40,581 bases of DNA. It comes from CAZSAL01 sp964604825 (GTDB lineage Bacteria > Elusimicrobiota > Elusimicrobia > 2-01-FULL-59-12). Of this stretch, positions 23,732 through 32,660 are shown piece after piece. Each line of letters begins with the position of its first letter. Positions within the stretch are counted from its first letter, which is position 1. Position numbers and translations under genes: made by a program. A model generated the notes under the pieces. That model searched no databases. It saw only the letters and a list, made by a program, of their open reading frames with translations, and had not been told where the DNA came from. Location of the stretch: positions 1 through 40,581 of the forward strand of contig CAZSAL010000020.1 in assembly GCA_964604825.1 (NCBI GenBank), read 5' to 3'.

Positions 23732-24549
23732 TGGAACTGGAACGTCCCATTATTTTTATTGATCTGGAAGCCACCGGCGCCGACGCTCTGCGCGACAGGA
23801 TTGTGGAAATCGCGATGGTCAAACTGATGCCGGACCAGTCGCATACCGATTTCGTACAACGGGTAAACCCCGGGATGCGCATTCCCGCGGAAGTGATCGC
23901 CGTTCATCACATTTCCAACGAGGACCTCGCCAACGAACCTGCCTTCAAGGAAATCGCCCCGAAAATTCTGGAGTTCATGGAGGGCTGCGACTTGGGAGGG
24001 TTCGGCCTGAGCCGTTTCGATATTCCCATGCTGCGCGAAGAATTCAAGCGCGCGGGTCTTGATTTCAGCATGGAGGGACGCGCGATTATCGACGGGCTGT
24101 CGATTTATCATCAGAAGGAACGCCGGGATCTGTCCGCGGCCTACAATTTTTACTGCAACAAGACGCTCGTGGGAGCGCACGGCGCCCGCGCGGACGCCCT
24201 GGCCAGCATGGAGGTCGTCCTCGCGCAGATAGACCACTACAGTGACATTCCCCGGGACGTGCGCGGGCTGCACGAATTCTGCGCAAAGCAGGACGAACGT
24301 TTTGTGGACAACACGCGCAAGTTTATCTGGAAAGACGGGGAAGCGGCGATAAATTTTGGAAAACATAAGGGGACCCTTCTGAAGTCCCTGGTGCGCGACC
24401 AGCGTGATTACGTGGAGTGGATGGTTCAGGAGGGGAAATTTTCACAGGATGTTGTAGATATGTGCTGGAAGGCCCTGCGTGGCCAGTTCCCGGCGCGGTC
24501 CGGCGAAACAAATTCACAGGGGGACAGCGCCGCCTTACAATCTCCATGA
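23731..24549 (+). CDS. DnaQ-like 3'-5' exonuclease with C-terminal DUF3820-like domain
   Basis: This 272-residue DEDDh exonuclease resembles the proofreading subunit of DNA polymerase III. Motif ExoI is D11/E13 (IFIDLEATG), ExoII is D97 (LSRFDIPML) and ExoIII is H150/D155 (GAHGARADALA), giving the full DEDDh set. A C-terminal segment (about 200-240, INFGKHKGTLLKSLVRD then YVEWMV) matches the small DUF3820-type domain that often follows such exonucleases. Without a polymerase nearby it is probably a stand-alone nuclease in DNA or RNA trimming rather than the replicative epsilon subunit. It starts within the rho stop codon and ends within the next start. Confidence 0.9.
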   Translation: MELERPIIFIDLEATGADALRDRIVEIAMVKLMPDQSHTDFVQRVNPGMRIPAEVIAVHHISNEDLANEPAFKEIAPKILEFMEGCDLGGFGLSRFDIPMLREEFKRAGLDFSMEGRAIIDGLSIYHQKERRDLSAAYNFYCNKTLVGAHGARADALASMEVVLAQIDHYSDIPRDVRGLHEFCAKQDERFVDNTRKFIWKDGEAAINFGKHKGTLLKSLVRDQRDYVEWMVQEGKFSQDVVDMCWKALRGQFPARSGETNSQGDSAALQSP

Positions 24550-24989
24550 TGGTTGATGAGATCAAGATCATCAAGCCGTTCAACTGGCCTTTGGGAAAAG
24601 GTCACGAAGGTGAGCTGCATGTCTGGCAGGCTGTAACCGAACTGACTGAAGCCATCTACAGCGTAACAGGGGAAGAGGCTTTTCAGCCAAAAGCTGCTCT
24701 TAAAAACCGGCTGCGCGCCACAGCCGCCGTCATCGTTACCACTATCACCGAAGCTCTGGAAAACATCCCTGGAACAACCCGTAACCACCACCTGCGCGTG
24801 GCCCGCGACTGGGGGCTTGAACTGCACCGCGATATGACTTACGCCCGCTCCGAACTTTCATTGAACGCCGGGATGGTTCGCGGCGCCTTTGACCGCATTG
24901 ATCATTTCATCCAGTCCGTGCACAATCTTCTTGAAAAACAAACCTCCCGGCGCGCTCCCCGCCCAAATAACGACAGCAGCGACTCATAA
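24546..24989 (+). CDS. Divergent four-helix-bundle protein (23S rRNA IVP-like)
   Basis: This 147-residue mostly helical protein begins at the ATG at 24546 in an ATGA overlap with the exonuclease gene; a second ATG follows directly. The LHVWQAVTELTEAIYSVT segment fits the opening helix of the four-helix-bundle/23S rRNA intervening-sequence family (usually L-x-VWQ-x-A). The second helix is divergent and lacks the common SIPANIAEG motif. The function of this family is unknown. It closes the cluster, and the C-terminal tail is short and basic/polar. The assignment rests on the first helix and overall helix pattern. Confidence 0.6.
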   Translation: MMVDEIKIIKPFNWPLGKGHEGELHVWQAVTELTEAIYSVTGEEAFQPKAALKNRLRATAAVIVTTITEALENIPGTTRNHHLRVARDWGLELHRDMTYARSELSLNAGMVRGAFDRIDHFIQSVHNLLEKQTSRRAPRPNNDSSDS

Positions 24990-25014
24990 AATTCTTATTT
25001 CAGCAGGCACATAC

Positions 25015-25132
25015 GTCCAAAACGGGCGTTACCCCGACCCATGAAATGCATGGGCCTTTTGGACTGAAATTTTTAAACCTTCGCTCCATATCTTCACTCC
25101 CGGCCTTTTAGTAAATTACTTCAAGGCCTCTC
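25015..25132 (+). promoter_or_regulatory. Conserved upstream element B of exported giant gene
   Basis: Nested inverted repeats are visible: outer arms GTCCAAAA (25015-25022) and TTTTGGAC (25057-25064), and inner arms CCCATG (25038-25043) and CATGGG (25049-25054). Then come AAATTT, CCTTC (25078), CATAT-TTCA and a -10-like TAGTAAAT near 25110-25117, about 15 bases before the ATG. The layout and many bases match element A at 8879-8995. The outer hairpin could also end the preceding transcript, although it lacks a T-run. Confidence 0.5.
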
Positions 25133-28100
25133 ATGACGAAAAGAATCCTGTCGTTGATCCTGGCTATTTCCATGGCAGCAGATCCCGCAGTTTCGGAGAT
25201 TTCCTGCCTTGTCTCCTCGGGCGCATCATCCAGACGACAAATGGGATCCTGCGCCGCGCTTGATTCCGCCCTGGCATACCAGGCTTTTTCGCTTCCGGCG
25301 CTCGCCCCACTGCGCCGCATCACCGCTTATTTCAATGAACCCATAACCCAGCCGCGAACGGGCCCCTCATTCGGAGGTCTCCTAACCGGTTGGCGGCGGA
25401 AACCCGCCGCGCCTTCTATACAGCCCGCCTCAATCGAAAACACCTTCGACGCCCGCTTATCCTACGACATTTATATAAAGGCTCTCGAAAGAATCATTAT
25501 TGTCACGGGATTCCCGCTGCTCTCGGCCGCCGTACTGCTTATCAGCGCGTGCGAAGACGCTTTCGCAGCGACGGTCCTGGCGTTCCTTGTCGTCATCGTC
25601 CCGTTGATAGAGTTCGCCCGCCGTGCAGCGCTATTCGACCGGGAACATCTCGCCGGCCGGATATCGGCGGATACCCGGCGCGGCGTTCTATTCAGCACCG
25701 TATGGCAATACCCCGGGACGTTTGGGAGCCTCGACAGCTTCCTGACCGATTTTACGGAGAAGCTTGACTCGCCGGAGTTGCTGGAAGGAGGAGCGCGGAT
25801 CTATTTCCAGCAGATGTACCGCCAGCTTGGCTACTCGAATTTTATCTCCCGGTTATTCGCCGCTTTTCAGGCCCGGTTATGGATGCGACACAACCGGAAA
25901 TTGCAACAGGAAAACATATCTCTGCTCGAGGCTCTTCAGGAAAGGCTTAAAACCCTTATGGCAGATATAACGGAACACATCAGCAAGCAGAGCCACCGGC
26001 TGATCGGCATCCCGGCCCTGCAGGCACTGTTAACCGGCCTCAAAATGCGCTTACTTAGGGAACGTAATCCCACCGCTTCCCGAATCAGCCTGGAAAGCGA
26101 AGCGTCTCGTGAAATTTCGAAGATTATGCCGGCTGTGGAAGAATACATTTTCCGCGTGGCCGTCTTCCTGACGGTTGCCGTAACTTTGACCGTAGGGGGA
26201 ATAACCGGAGGTTTCTTACACATCGACGACTATCTCCTGGTGCAAATCCCCGCCACGTTGCTGGCCGCCGCTCTCGTCCAAGCGTTTTTCTTTGCCGTCG
26301 CGCACGCCGACAGGACGATCCTTCGAGGGGTCGGAGTCCGTTTCGTAGCCGCGCTTTATCTCCAATGGCTCTGGCTCAGCGGGCGGGGCGGCGACGCAAT
26401 CCAGATCCATCGAATCAATAACAGGCTCTGGCCGCGCAAATTTGGCGAACCGTTGCATACGTCCCATATATCCAGGGATACAGAAGGATTCCTTGCCGGC
26501 TATCAGTTCATCAGGGATTATCTCGGCTTGTATCTCTGGGGCCCTGAGCCGGGACCAAAGCCGACGCCGGATGAGAAGCCATCACTTGAAAAAAGGCTGG
26601 AACAAGTTCGGGAGGATATCGTCCGGAAAGCGCAGAAAAAAGGGCTGGGGTTGCTTTCACTCTCATGGCACGGCGTCGATAGGGACGGTAATATTACGGA
26701 TGCACCGATAACGACGATGCTTGCAGCCTGGGGCCCGTCCGGCTACGTCGCCATCAGCCAAGCGGTGGAAGATCTAAACCGGCCTATTCCAGCGGACCTG
26801 CGTCAGGAGTTCAAAATTGTTGCCTACGGCAATTTCCTCAAAGTCATCTTTCAACCGTCCAAATCCCCTTCCCTAAGCGATGATGAAATCGTTAGCGTGT
26901 TTGAGGCGCTGGGCAACGCGGTGGTAGAAAACGTATATACGAAAGATCCCACAGACGCGTCTCATGCGAAGGATGACAACGTTACCGGGGAAAAACAAAA
27001 CCCCAATCTCAAGAAAATTACTTCAGTAGAAATAGATCCCTTTGCAGTGACACTTAAATTGGCATTAATCAGCGGCATAATTTATAGCATTGGAAACGTT
27101 GTAATGATCTTAATCTTTGTTTCCAGCCACGGTCGGTATGCCGTCCTGACCGATTCCGTTAACCTTACATTATGGACTTTGTCCGTCGGCCTGGCCTATC
27201 TCATAGCCGGTCCGCCCCCCTCTTCACGCTTTGAACAACAACGGCGGGACTGGTCATGGAGCGCCTGGGAAGAGATATTTTTCCGATTGATGGTACCGCT
27301 TGGACTGCTGGCCTGGGGCGGGTATTCCGGCGAGCCGATCACCCAGAGGTTTGGAACCCCGCTGGAGATCGTTTCCATTATCGCAGGCACATCCTTCATC
27401 CAGGCTCTTGTGTTTGCGATCTCCCATCTCCTGGCCTCGCATCGCATAAAAGGATTTTTAACTCGTTTTGAAGCGGCGATCCTGCTCGAGTGGCTGGTCG
27501 TAACCGGGCGCTGGAAAACGGCGGTCGCAGCGCACAGGTACAACAACGTTAAAGCTAACGAGTGGGTGATTACGACTGTCCGGCAGGACGAATTAAAAAA
27601 GGCGCTTGATGTTCTTCTCCCGGCGGAGCGCAAATGGCTCGACCGGTTGATCCAGCGAAGAATACCCTGGAGCGTCCGCCAGCCGGGGACTCGACCGGCG
27701 ATTGCCGAAGATGATGCGTGGGATGATGATGCCACAGGCTGGGATCGGAAGGATCTGGCATCCGAAATCGAAAAAGCCCGGAAGCAATGGCAGGCCGCCG
27801 CCGGGGAAAACGAGAATGGAATTGATTTCACCATACGTGCATTCGTGGCGGGGGAAAGGGAGGATACTGGCATCCAGGGGCACGTGGCTACTATGGTCGT
27901 CGGCTGGAAGCCGGCAAATACATTCAATCCGACTAAACTGGCGAATTTTATGCGGGAACAGCCTGAGATGCGTCATATCCTGCCGCGTTTGCGCTTTCAG
28001 CCCGTAGACGATAACAGCGGTCTAATCATTACTGTAATGGACGAGCTGACCGGGCGGGAAATGACAGCTCTGAATATTTCTGAGAGTAATGACCATATTG

Positions 28101-31100
28101 AATCGATCAACGGGGTTCTGCCGCGCGCGCCTCTGGATCCTGGCGAAACAGTGGCAGTTCTGAACAGCCTTCAAGCAGCCTTCACTCAGGCGCTGCCTGA
28201 GGCAGCGCCTGACGCCAACCACTGGACGCCTGCGCTGCTCCGGAAGTTGGCCGTCCAAGTTGAAAATGGGGAACTGAATCCTACTCCTGAAGCCGTAACA
28301 TCCGACCGGCAACGCAAGTGTCCAGGAGGAAGAGATATTTACTGGCTTGCGCAATTACTAGAAGGCGACATGGAGGGAATTTCGGTCGGCCAATTTCTGA
28401 GCAATGCGTTATGGGAAATACAGATCCAGGGACAAACGGAAGCGCCCGATTCGATGGCGCGCCTGAAAAAGCTCAGCTCTCTGACCCACAAACAGATCGA
28501 AATCCTGATCGCACGCATTCAGCCATCACAGCCGGATATGTCTCCGGAATTCACCGAAAGTCTGATAGGCCGCCCGGGCTGGGAAAACCTTTCCCGGCTG
28601 GCGACTGAATTAAATGGATTAAATTCCAACTTGTCGGTCGGAGAATTTCTGCAACGCGCTTCACGCAGACGCACCACTATAGTCAAAGCGGAAGTTCCCA
28701 CGAAGATCCCCCAGGCGTCCGCGAGCCGCAAACGGAAATCCGCAACGTCCGGCGGCAAAACAGGTTCAACGGCATGGGGCAATGAGTCTTTTCAGGCCCT
28801 TGACCTGGAAACGCAACACGTCGTCTGCGGCGGCAATGTAAAAGAACTGCAGAGAAGACTGGGAAAAAGCGACACCTTTGTCGACCACGTGCTGTACGAA
28901 ATGATCGCATCCCATGGCGAACCGGATGATGAATATCGGATGCGTATTGAACAGCGGATCCAACTTCGCCGCTTATTGATCCTGGCTTACGCGGCAGCTC
29001 TGGGAAACGAAAAGGAGGCCATCGCAGTGGCGCGCCTCAAAGATCCTAACGTGACGGAATCGGATTTCCATGATTTATGGATTGCCGACGATCCGACCGT
29101 GAAACTGCTGGTGGATGACGCGAAGGAACACGCCCAATTGCAGGGAGAGCCTTTGTCGGATGACGATTTTGGGAAGCAGCGGATTGAAATTTTGACGGCA
29201 ACGGTCTGCCACGCCAACAACTGGAACACCACACTGATAACCCCGGCGTTGAACCGCCGCCTAAACAGACCCCCCAAAAAAGGCATAAGCGCTGAGCAGG
29301 TGAAAGAATGGTTCCGCGACGACAAGCTGCTGACCGCCATCGACGGTTTCGCCGGGGAGCGGGGCATCATCCTGCCGGTCCGAAGGAAAAGCTCGGAAAT
29401 AAAAATGCTCACCGCGGCATCACACCCAACCCCTTGTCCATTCGCCAATCCAAAGGTAGTGCTGGATAGAGTCATTGCAGAAGGTTACTGTCTCGGAAAA
29501 TTGCATCGAACGCTTCAGCAACCGGTATGGGTATGCGCTATGGTTGGCATGCTGCCGAATAGTTCTATTTTCCGCGAACTACTTAAGCTCCTCTCGTGGT
29601 GGCAACATAAGGGTGGAAAACCCCAGGGAACCTGGAAAAACTATGTGGACTACCTCCTGAATCAGAATGATAAGGCGGCTTCCGCTGAGTCGCCCGGGAA
29701 GATTTCTGGCGGGAATGGCGCGTCGGCGCTGAAAAGCGTTCTGCCGTTTGTTCTGCTTCCGGCTGCCGGTGCGCTCGGGTGGCTGGCGCACTCCCACCTT
29801 GGAGTTTCGTCCGGCGGTTTTGAGGCGGCGGGAATGTTTAGCCTGGGAAATCCTCTGGCCTGGCTGGTGGAAAGCGTATTGGGAGTAATTTTCCTGCTGG
29901 TGGTTCGGGACTCTAATCCCTTTGTACTCCAGTCTTCGCGTGCGCCTTTAAGATCCGAGGACGCTCCAGACCTGATGATTGGCGCGGCGCGTGATGATCC
30001 GCAGTTGTTCCTGCACGCAGGTTCTCCGGCCTATGACCGGCGCGTAGAGGCGCTGATCAAGGAAGGCATACCCGCACTGATAACGAAATTGGACCCGGAA
30101 AAGGAACCCGATCCGTTTACGCGCGCCGCTACCGCCGACGCAATCGGGATCATCATTTATGGAATGGATGGACGGTTCATCACTTCCTCAGACTATAAAC
30201 CGACCCGCAGGGCCCTCAAAGCCGCGCTGAAGGATCCTTATGCGGATGTTCGCGCAGCAGCCGCCGCCGCGCTGGGGAATTTACCGGACCTGGAAACCAT
30301 TCGCGTTTTGATCAATGCCCTTCCGGATCGCAGCGTATCTGTGGACGTGATCCGATCTCTGGCACGGATCGGGGAACCGGCCAGGCCTGCTCTACTTGAA
30401 GCCCTGGGTCGTAAAGAGCCTGGCGTTCGTGCGGGCGCGGTTGCCGCTCTGGGATTGCCCGGCGAGGACGCCGCGATTCAAAGCGTTCTTAAATTGATCA
30501 ACGATCCAAGCTCGATCGTTCGACGCGCTGTTGTGAATGTGCTTGGCATGGTTAAAAATCCCGAATACAACATCGCCGGTTCCATCGCGCCGTTGACGGC
30601 AGCGCTCGATGATGCCGATTCGCGAGTTCGCGCAGGCGCGGTTCGCGCCCTGGGAGATCTTTCCGGAATCGCAGACGTCATGGGTGATCCAGCCCTGTTT
30701 AAAGACGCGGTGACAAGGTTGGCCTCAGATTTGACAGAGAATAAGGAACGCCTGGCGCCGCGAACGGATGTTACTGATGCGCTCCGTAAAATTGCCGCAG
30801 CAATCCCGGAATCCGGAAGAGCAAGTAGCGGTCTCTATTCGGATGCCGTGATTTCGCCTTTGGTCAAGCTTCTCGGGCATTCGGACGGCGTTCTACAAAA
30901 AATCGCGGAAGAAATTCTTGTCCTGATCGGCGCCCCGGCGATCGGCACATTAGCTGAGGCGCTGGAAGGACGGGAGAACCTCCGCCAGACCGCTGCCGCG
31001 GCGCGGATTCTTGGCAGTATCGCTTCATCCATTTCTGAAAAATGGAGGGTTGATCCGTTATTTCATGAAGTTATCGTAACGCTTACCGCCGCAATGGGCA

Positions 31101-32617
31101 GGGAGCAGGAACCGTCGATGAAGATCGTTTTTGCCGAAGCGATCGGCGAGATAGCCGCGCAAATCCCGGAAGCTGAGAAATCATGGTTATCGGAAAAAAT
31201 CGTTCCCGCGCTGATCGCCGCTCCGGCAGGCCACAATTCCTCCATGCGCACAGCCGCGGGTACAGCGCTTATCGGGATCGGCGCCCCGGCGATCGGCGCA
31301 CTGACCCGGGAATTGAGAGATCGCAAGCGCGATAACCCGGTAGCAGCTGCGGCGGCGGCGCGGAACCTGGGCCGGATCGTTTCTTCTGCCAGGGATGAGG
31401 ACGCGATTGATTCGTTGTTTGGCGCTTCCATACGGGAACTGATAGCCGTTTTGAAAGATCCTGATAGTCCGGTGGCGCTCCGCGAAGAAGCCGCCGAAGC
31501 GATCGGCAATATCTCGGCGCAGATTCCGGAAACCATCAGGCCCCGCGAAATATGGTTGTCGCGGGAGGCCGTTCCGGCGCTGGCAGCCATCGCATTTCAG
31601 GATGGTCCTAAAAAACCCCGCCTTGCCGCTGAGAATGCTTTAACCCGAATCGGCGTCACGGCCATTGGCGAATTAACCAGGACGCTGGAAGGACGGGAAA
31701 ACCTGCGTCAGGCCGCTGCCGCTGCGCGTATCCTTGGCGGGACCGCATCTTCCGTTGAGGATAAGACGCGCATTGGTTTGGTCTACGAAGCCCCTGTAGT
31801 AGCGCTGGTCGCAGCTTTGAGAGATAAGAATAAGGACCTCCGCAAAGATTCCGCAGAAGCGATCGGCAGGATCGCGGAACAAATCCCTGAGCACGACAGG
31901 CCCGGCTCAGCATGGTTATCACGGGAGGCTGTACCGGCGCTGGTTGCCGCGCTTGCGGATAACAATTCCGATGTTCGCGCGTCCGCGGAGGAAGCGCTCC
32001 TGCGAACCGGCGCGACCGCAATTCCGATTCTGCATGAGACCCTACTGCGGTTGGATAACCCAAATCTGCGGGCCGCAGCGGCCGTAATCCTTGGAAAGTT
32101 GAATACACCGCAAGCAATAAGAACCCTGATCCAGGTTCTGGGATCTGAACCTGATAGGGCTGTGCGCACGGCGATTGCCGAAGCGTTGATCCTCGCTGGA
32201 CCGGAAGCCATTCCGGGACTTCTGGAGCTGGCAGGTAATAATTATGAAAACTGGATCAGATGCCCCGAAGCAGTCACGGCATTAGGACGGCTGGGAAATT
32301 CGGAGGTTATACGGGTGATAGGAATGGTTTTCACTGCTGTTCCGAAACCCGCAAAGGAAATACGCAGATTGGCCGCGCGGCTGATCGCGTCATTCGGAAC
32401 GGCCAACATAATCTCCATCCTTGAGATGGCTTTCCAAGACCCTGATCGAGAAGTTCGCAGGAGCGCTGTTGATGGGGCTGGCCAATTTACCGAAGACCCG
32501 CGATGCTTTGGGATACTCAAGCAAGCGTATGATGATCCTGATGATACTTTAGTGGCGCTCAAAACTTCGCATGTTCCATCATTCATGCAGCGCCTACGCC
32601 TCGAGAGAGCCGCTTGA
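25133..32617 (+). CDS. Giant exported membrane protein: tandem CPBP protease domains, linker module, HEAT repeats
   Basis: This 2494-residue protein has a signal-like start (LSLILAISMAADPAVSE) followed by a QAFSLPALAPL motif. Two CPBP (Rce1/Abi) intramembrane protease domains follow. The first has EExxxR at 336-341, FAVAH (387-391) and HRINN (426-430). The second has EEIFFR (713-718), FAISH (761-765) and HRYNN (801-805). Each is followed by a similar soluble domain (TTMLAAWGP near 528, ATMVVGWKP near 920). Residues about 1000-1500 are helical and unrecognised. The shared two-helix membrane module is at 1532-1592. From about 1620 to the end lie many HEAT/PBS-lyase-type repeats (VRAAAAAALGNL, VRRAVVNVLG). 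All catalytic CPBP residues are kept twice, so both domains may be active. It heads a three-gene operon; the next gene follows after 43 bases. Substrates are unknown. Confidence 0.88.
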   Translation: MTKRILSLILAISMAADPAVSEISCLVSSGASSRRQMGSCAALDSALAYQAFSLPALAPLRRITAYFNEPITQPRTGPSFGGLLTGWRRKPAAPSIQPASIENTFDARLSYDIYIKALERIIIVTGFPLLSAAVLLISACEDAFAATVLAFLVVIVPLIEFARRAALFDREHLAGRISADTRRGVLFSTVWQYPGTFGSLDSFLTDFTEKLDSPELLEGGARIYFQQMYRQLGYSNFISRLFAAFQARLWMRHNRKLQQENISLLEALQERLKTLMADITEHISKQSHRLIGIPALQALLTGLKMRLLRERNPTASRISLESEASREISKIMPAVEEYIFRVAVFLTVAVTLTVGGITGGFLHIDDYLLVQIPATLLAAALVQAFFFAVAHADRTILRGVGVRFVAALYLQWLWLSGRGGDAIQIHRINNRLWPRKFGEPLHTSHISRDTEGFLAGYQFIRDYLGLYLWGPEPGPKPTPDEKPSLEKRLEQVREDIVRKAQKKGLGLLSLSWHGVDRDGNITDAPITTMLAAWGPSGYVAISQAVEDLNRPIPADLRQEFKIVAYGNFLKVIFQPSKSPSLSDDEIVSVFEALGNAVVENVYTKDPTDASHAKDDNVTGEKQNPNLKKITSVEIDPFAVTLKLALISGIIYSIGNVVMILIFVSSHGRYAVLTDSVNLTLWTLSVGLAYLIAGPPPSSRFEQQRRDWSWSAWEEIFFRLMVPLGLLAWGGYSGEPITQRFGTPLEIVSIIAGTSFIQALVFAISHLLASHRIKGFLTRFEAAILLEWLVVTGRWKTAVAAHRYNNVKANEWVITTVRQDELKKALDVLLPAERKWLDRLIQRRIPWSVRQPGTRPAIAEDDAWDDDATGWDRKDLASEIEKARKQWQAAAGENENGIDFTIRAFVAGEREDTGIQGHVATMVVGWKPANTFNPTKLANFMREQPEMRHILPRLRFQPVDDNSGLIITVMDELTGREMTALNISESNDHIESINGVLPRAPLDPGETVAVLNSLQAAFTQALPEAAPDANHWTPALLRKLAVQVENGELNPTPEAVTSDRQRKCPGGRDIYWLAQLLEGDMEGISVGQFLSNALWEIQIQGQTEAPDSMARLKKLSSLTHKQIEILIARIQPSQPDMSPEFTESLIGRPGWENLSRLATELNGLNSNLSVGEFLQRASRRRTTIVKAEVPTKIPQASASRKRKSATSGGKTGSTAWGNESFQALDLETQHVVCGGNVKELQRRLGKSDTFVDHVLYEMIASHGEPDDEYRMRIEQRIQLRRLLILAYAAALGNEKEAIAVARLKDPNVTESDFHDLWIADDPTVKLLVDDAKEHAQLQGEPLSDDDFGKQRIEILTATVCHANNWNTTLITPALNRRLNRPPKKGISAEQVKEWFRDDKLLTAIDGFAGERGIILPVRRKSSEIKMLTAASHPTPCPFANPKVVLDRVIAEGYCLGKLHRTLQQPVWVCAMVGMLPNSSIFRELLKLLSWWQHKGGKPQGTWKNYVDYLLNQNDKAASAESPGKISGGNGASALKSVLPFVLLPAAGALGWLAHSHLGVSSGGFEAAGMFSLGNPLAWLVESVLGVIFLLVVRDSNPFVLQSSRAPLRSEDAPDLMIGAARDDPQLFLHAGSPAYDRRVEALIKEGIPALITKLDPEKEPDPFTRAATADAIGIIIYGMDGRFITSSDYKPTRRALKAALKDPYADVRAAAAAALGNLPDLETIRVLINALPDRSVSVDVIRSLARIGEPARPALLEALGRKEPGVRAGAVAALGLPGEDAAIQSVLKLINDPSSIVRRAVVNVLGMVKNPEYNIAGSIAPLTAALDDADSRVRAGAVRALGDLSGIADVMGDPALFKDAVTRLASDLTENKERLAPRTDVTDALRKIAAAIPESGRASSGLYSDAVISPLVKLLGHSDGVLQKIAEEILVLIGAPAIGTLAEALEGRENLRQTAAAARILGSIASSISEKWRVDPLFHEVIVTLTAAMGREQEPSMKIVFAEAIGEIAAQIPEAEKSWLSEKIVPALIAAPAGHNSSMRTAAGTALIGIGAPAIGALTRELRDRKRDNPVAAAAAARNLGRIVSSARDEDAIDSLFGASIRELIAVLKDPDSPVALREEAAEAIGNISAQIPETIRPREIWLSREAVPALAAIAFQDGPKKPRLAAENALTRIGVTAIGELTRTLEGRENLRQAAAAARILGGTASSVEDKTRIGLVYEAPVVALVAALRDKNKDLRKDSAEAIGRIAEQIPEHDRPGSAWLSREAVPALVAALADNNSDVRASAEEALLRTGATAIPILHETLLRLDNPNLRAAAAVILGKLNTPQAIRTLIQVLGSEPDRAVRTAIAEALILAGPEAIPGLLELAGNNYENWIRCPEAVTALGRLGNSEVIRVIGMVFTAVPKPAKEIRRLAARLIASFGTANIISILEMAFQDPDREVRRSAVDGAGQFTEDPRCFGILKQAYDDPDDTLVALKTSHVPSFMQRLRLERAA
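29726..29907 (+). repeat. Dispersed in-frame membrane module, copy 1
   Basis: This 182-bp segment encodes residues 1532-1592 of the 2494-residue protein: ALKSVLPFVLLPAAGAL, then GWLAHSHLGVSSGGFEAAG, then a second hydrophobic helix. About 50 consecutive bases are identical to copy 2 (34716-34897). It separates the helical middle from the HEAT domain. Confidence 0.95.
30927..32110 (+). repeat. HEAT super-repeats of about 115-125 codons
   Basis: Within the HEAT tail, longer units recur. ATCGGCGCCCCGGCGATCGGC occurs at 30927 and 31271, with a degenerate copy at 31652. The segment GCTGGAAGGACGGGA-AACCT at 30961 recurs at 31684 with strong similarity over the next 70 bases. The spacing of about 345-380 bases corresponds to about three HEAT units, so the tail grew by recent block duplication. 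Confidence 0.75.
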
Positions 32618-32660
32618 TGACGCCATATACTCGCTACACAAATCTTTTTAAGGAATTTTT

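Noticed and set aside
23473..24366. Long antisense open frame opposite rho and the exonuclease gene
   Set aside because: Both + strand genes here have complete catalytic motifs; the antisense frame is a shadow of GC-rich codons.
24417..24545. N-terminal extension of the four-helix-bundle protein
   Set aside because: It overlaps the exonuclease gene by more than 100 bases; the ATGA start at 24546 begins exactly where family similarity starts.
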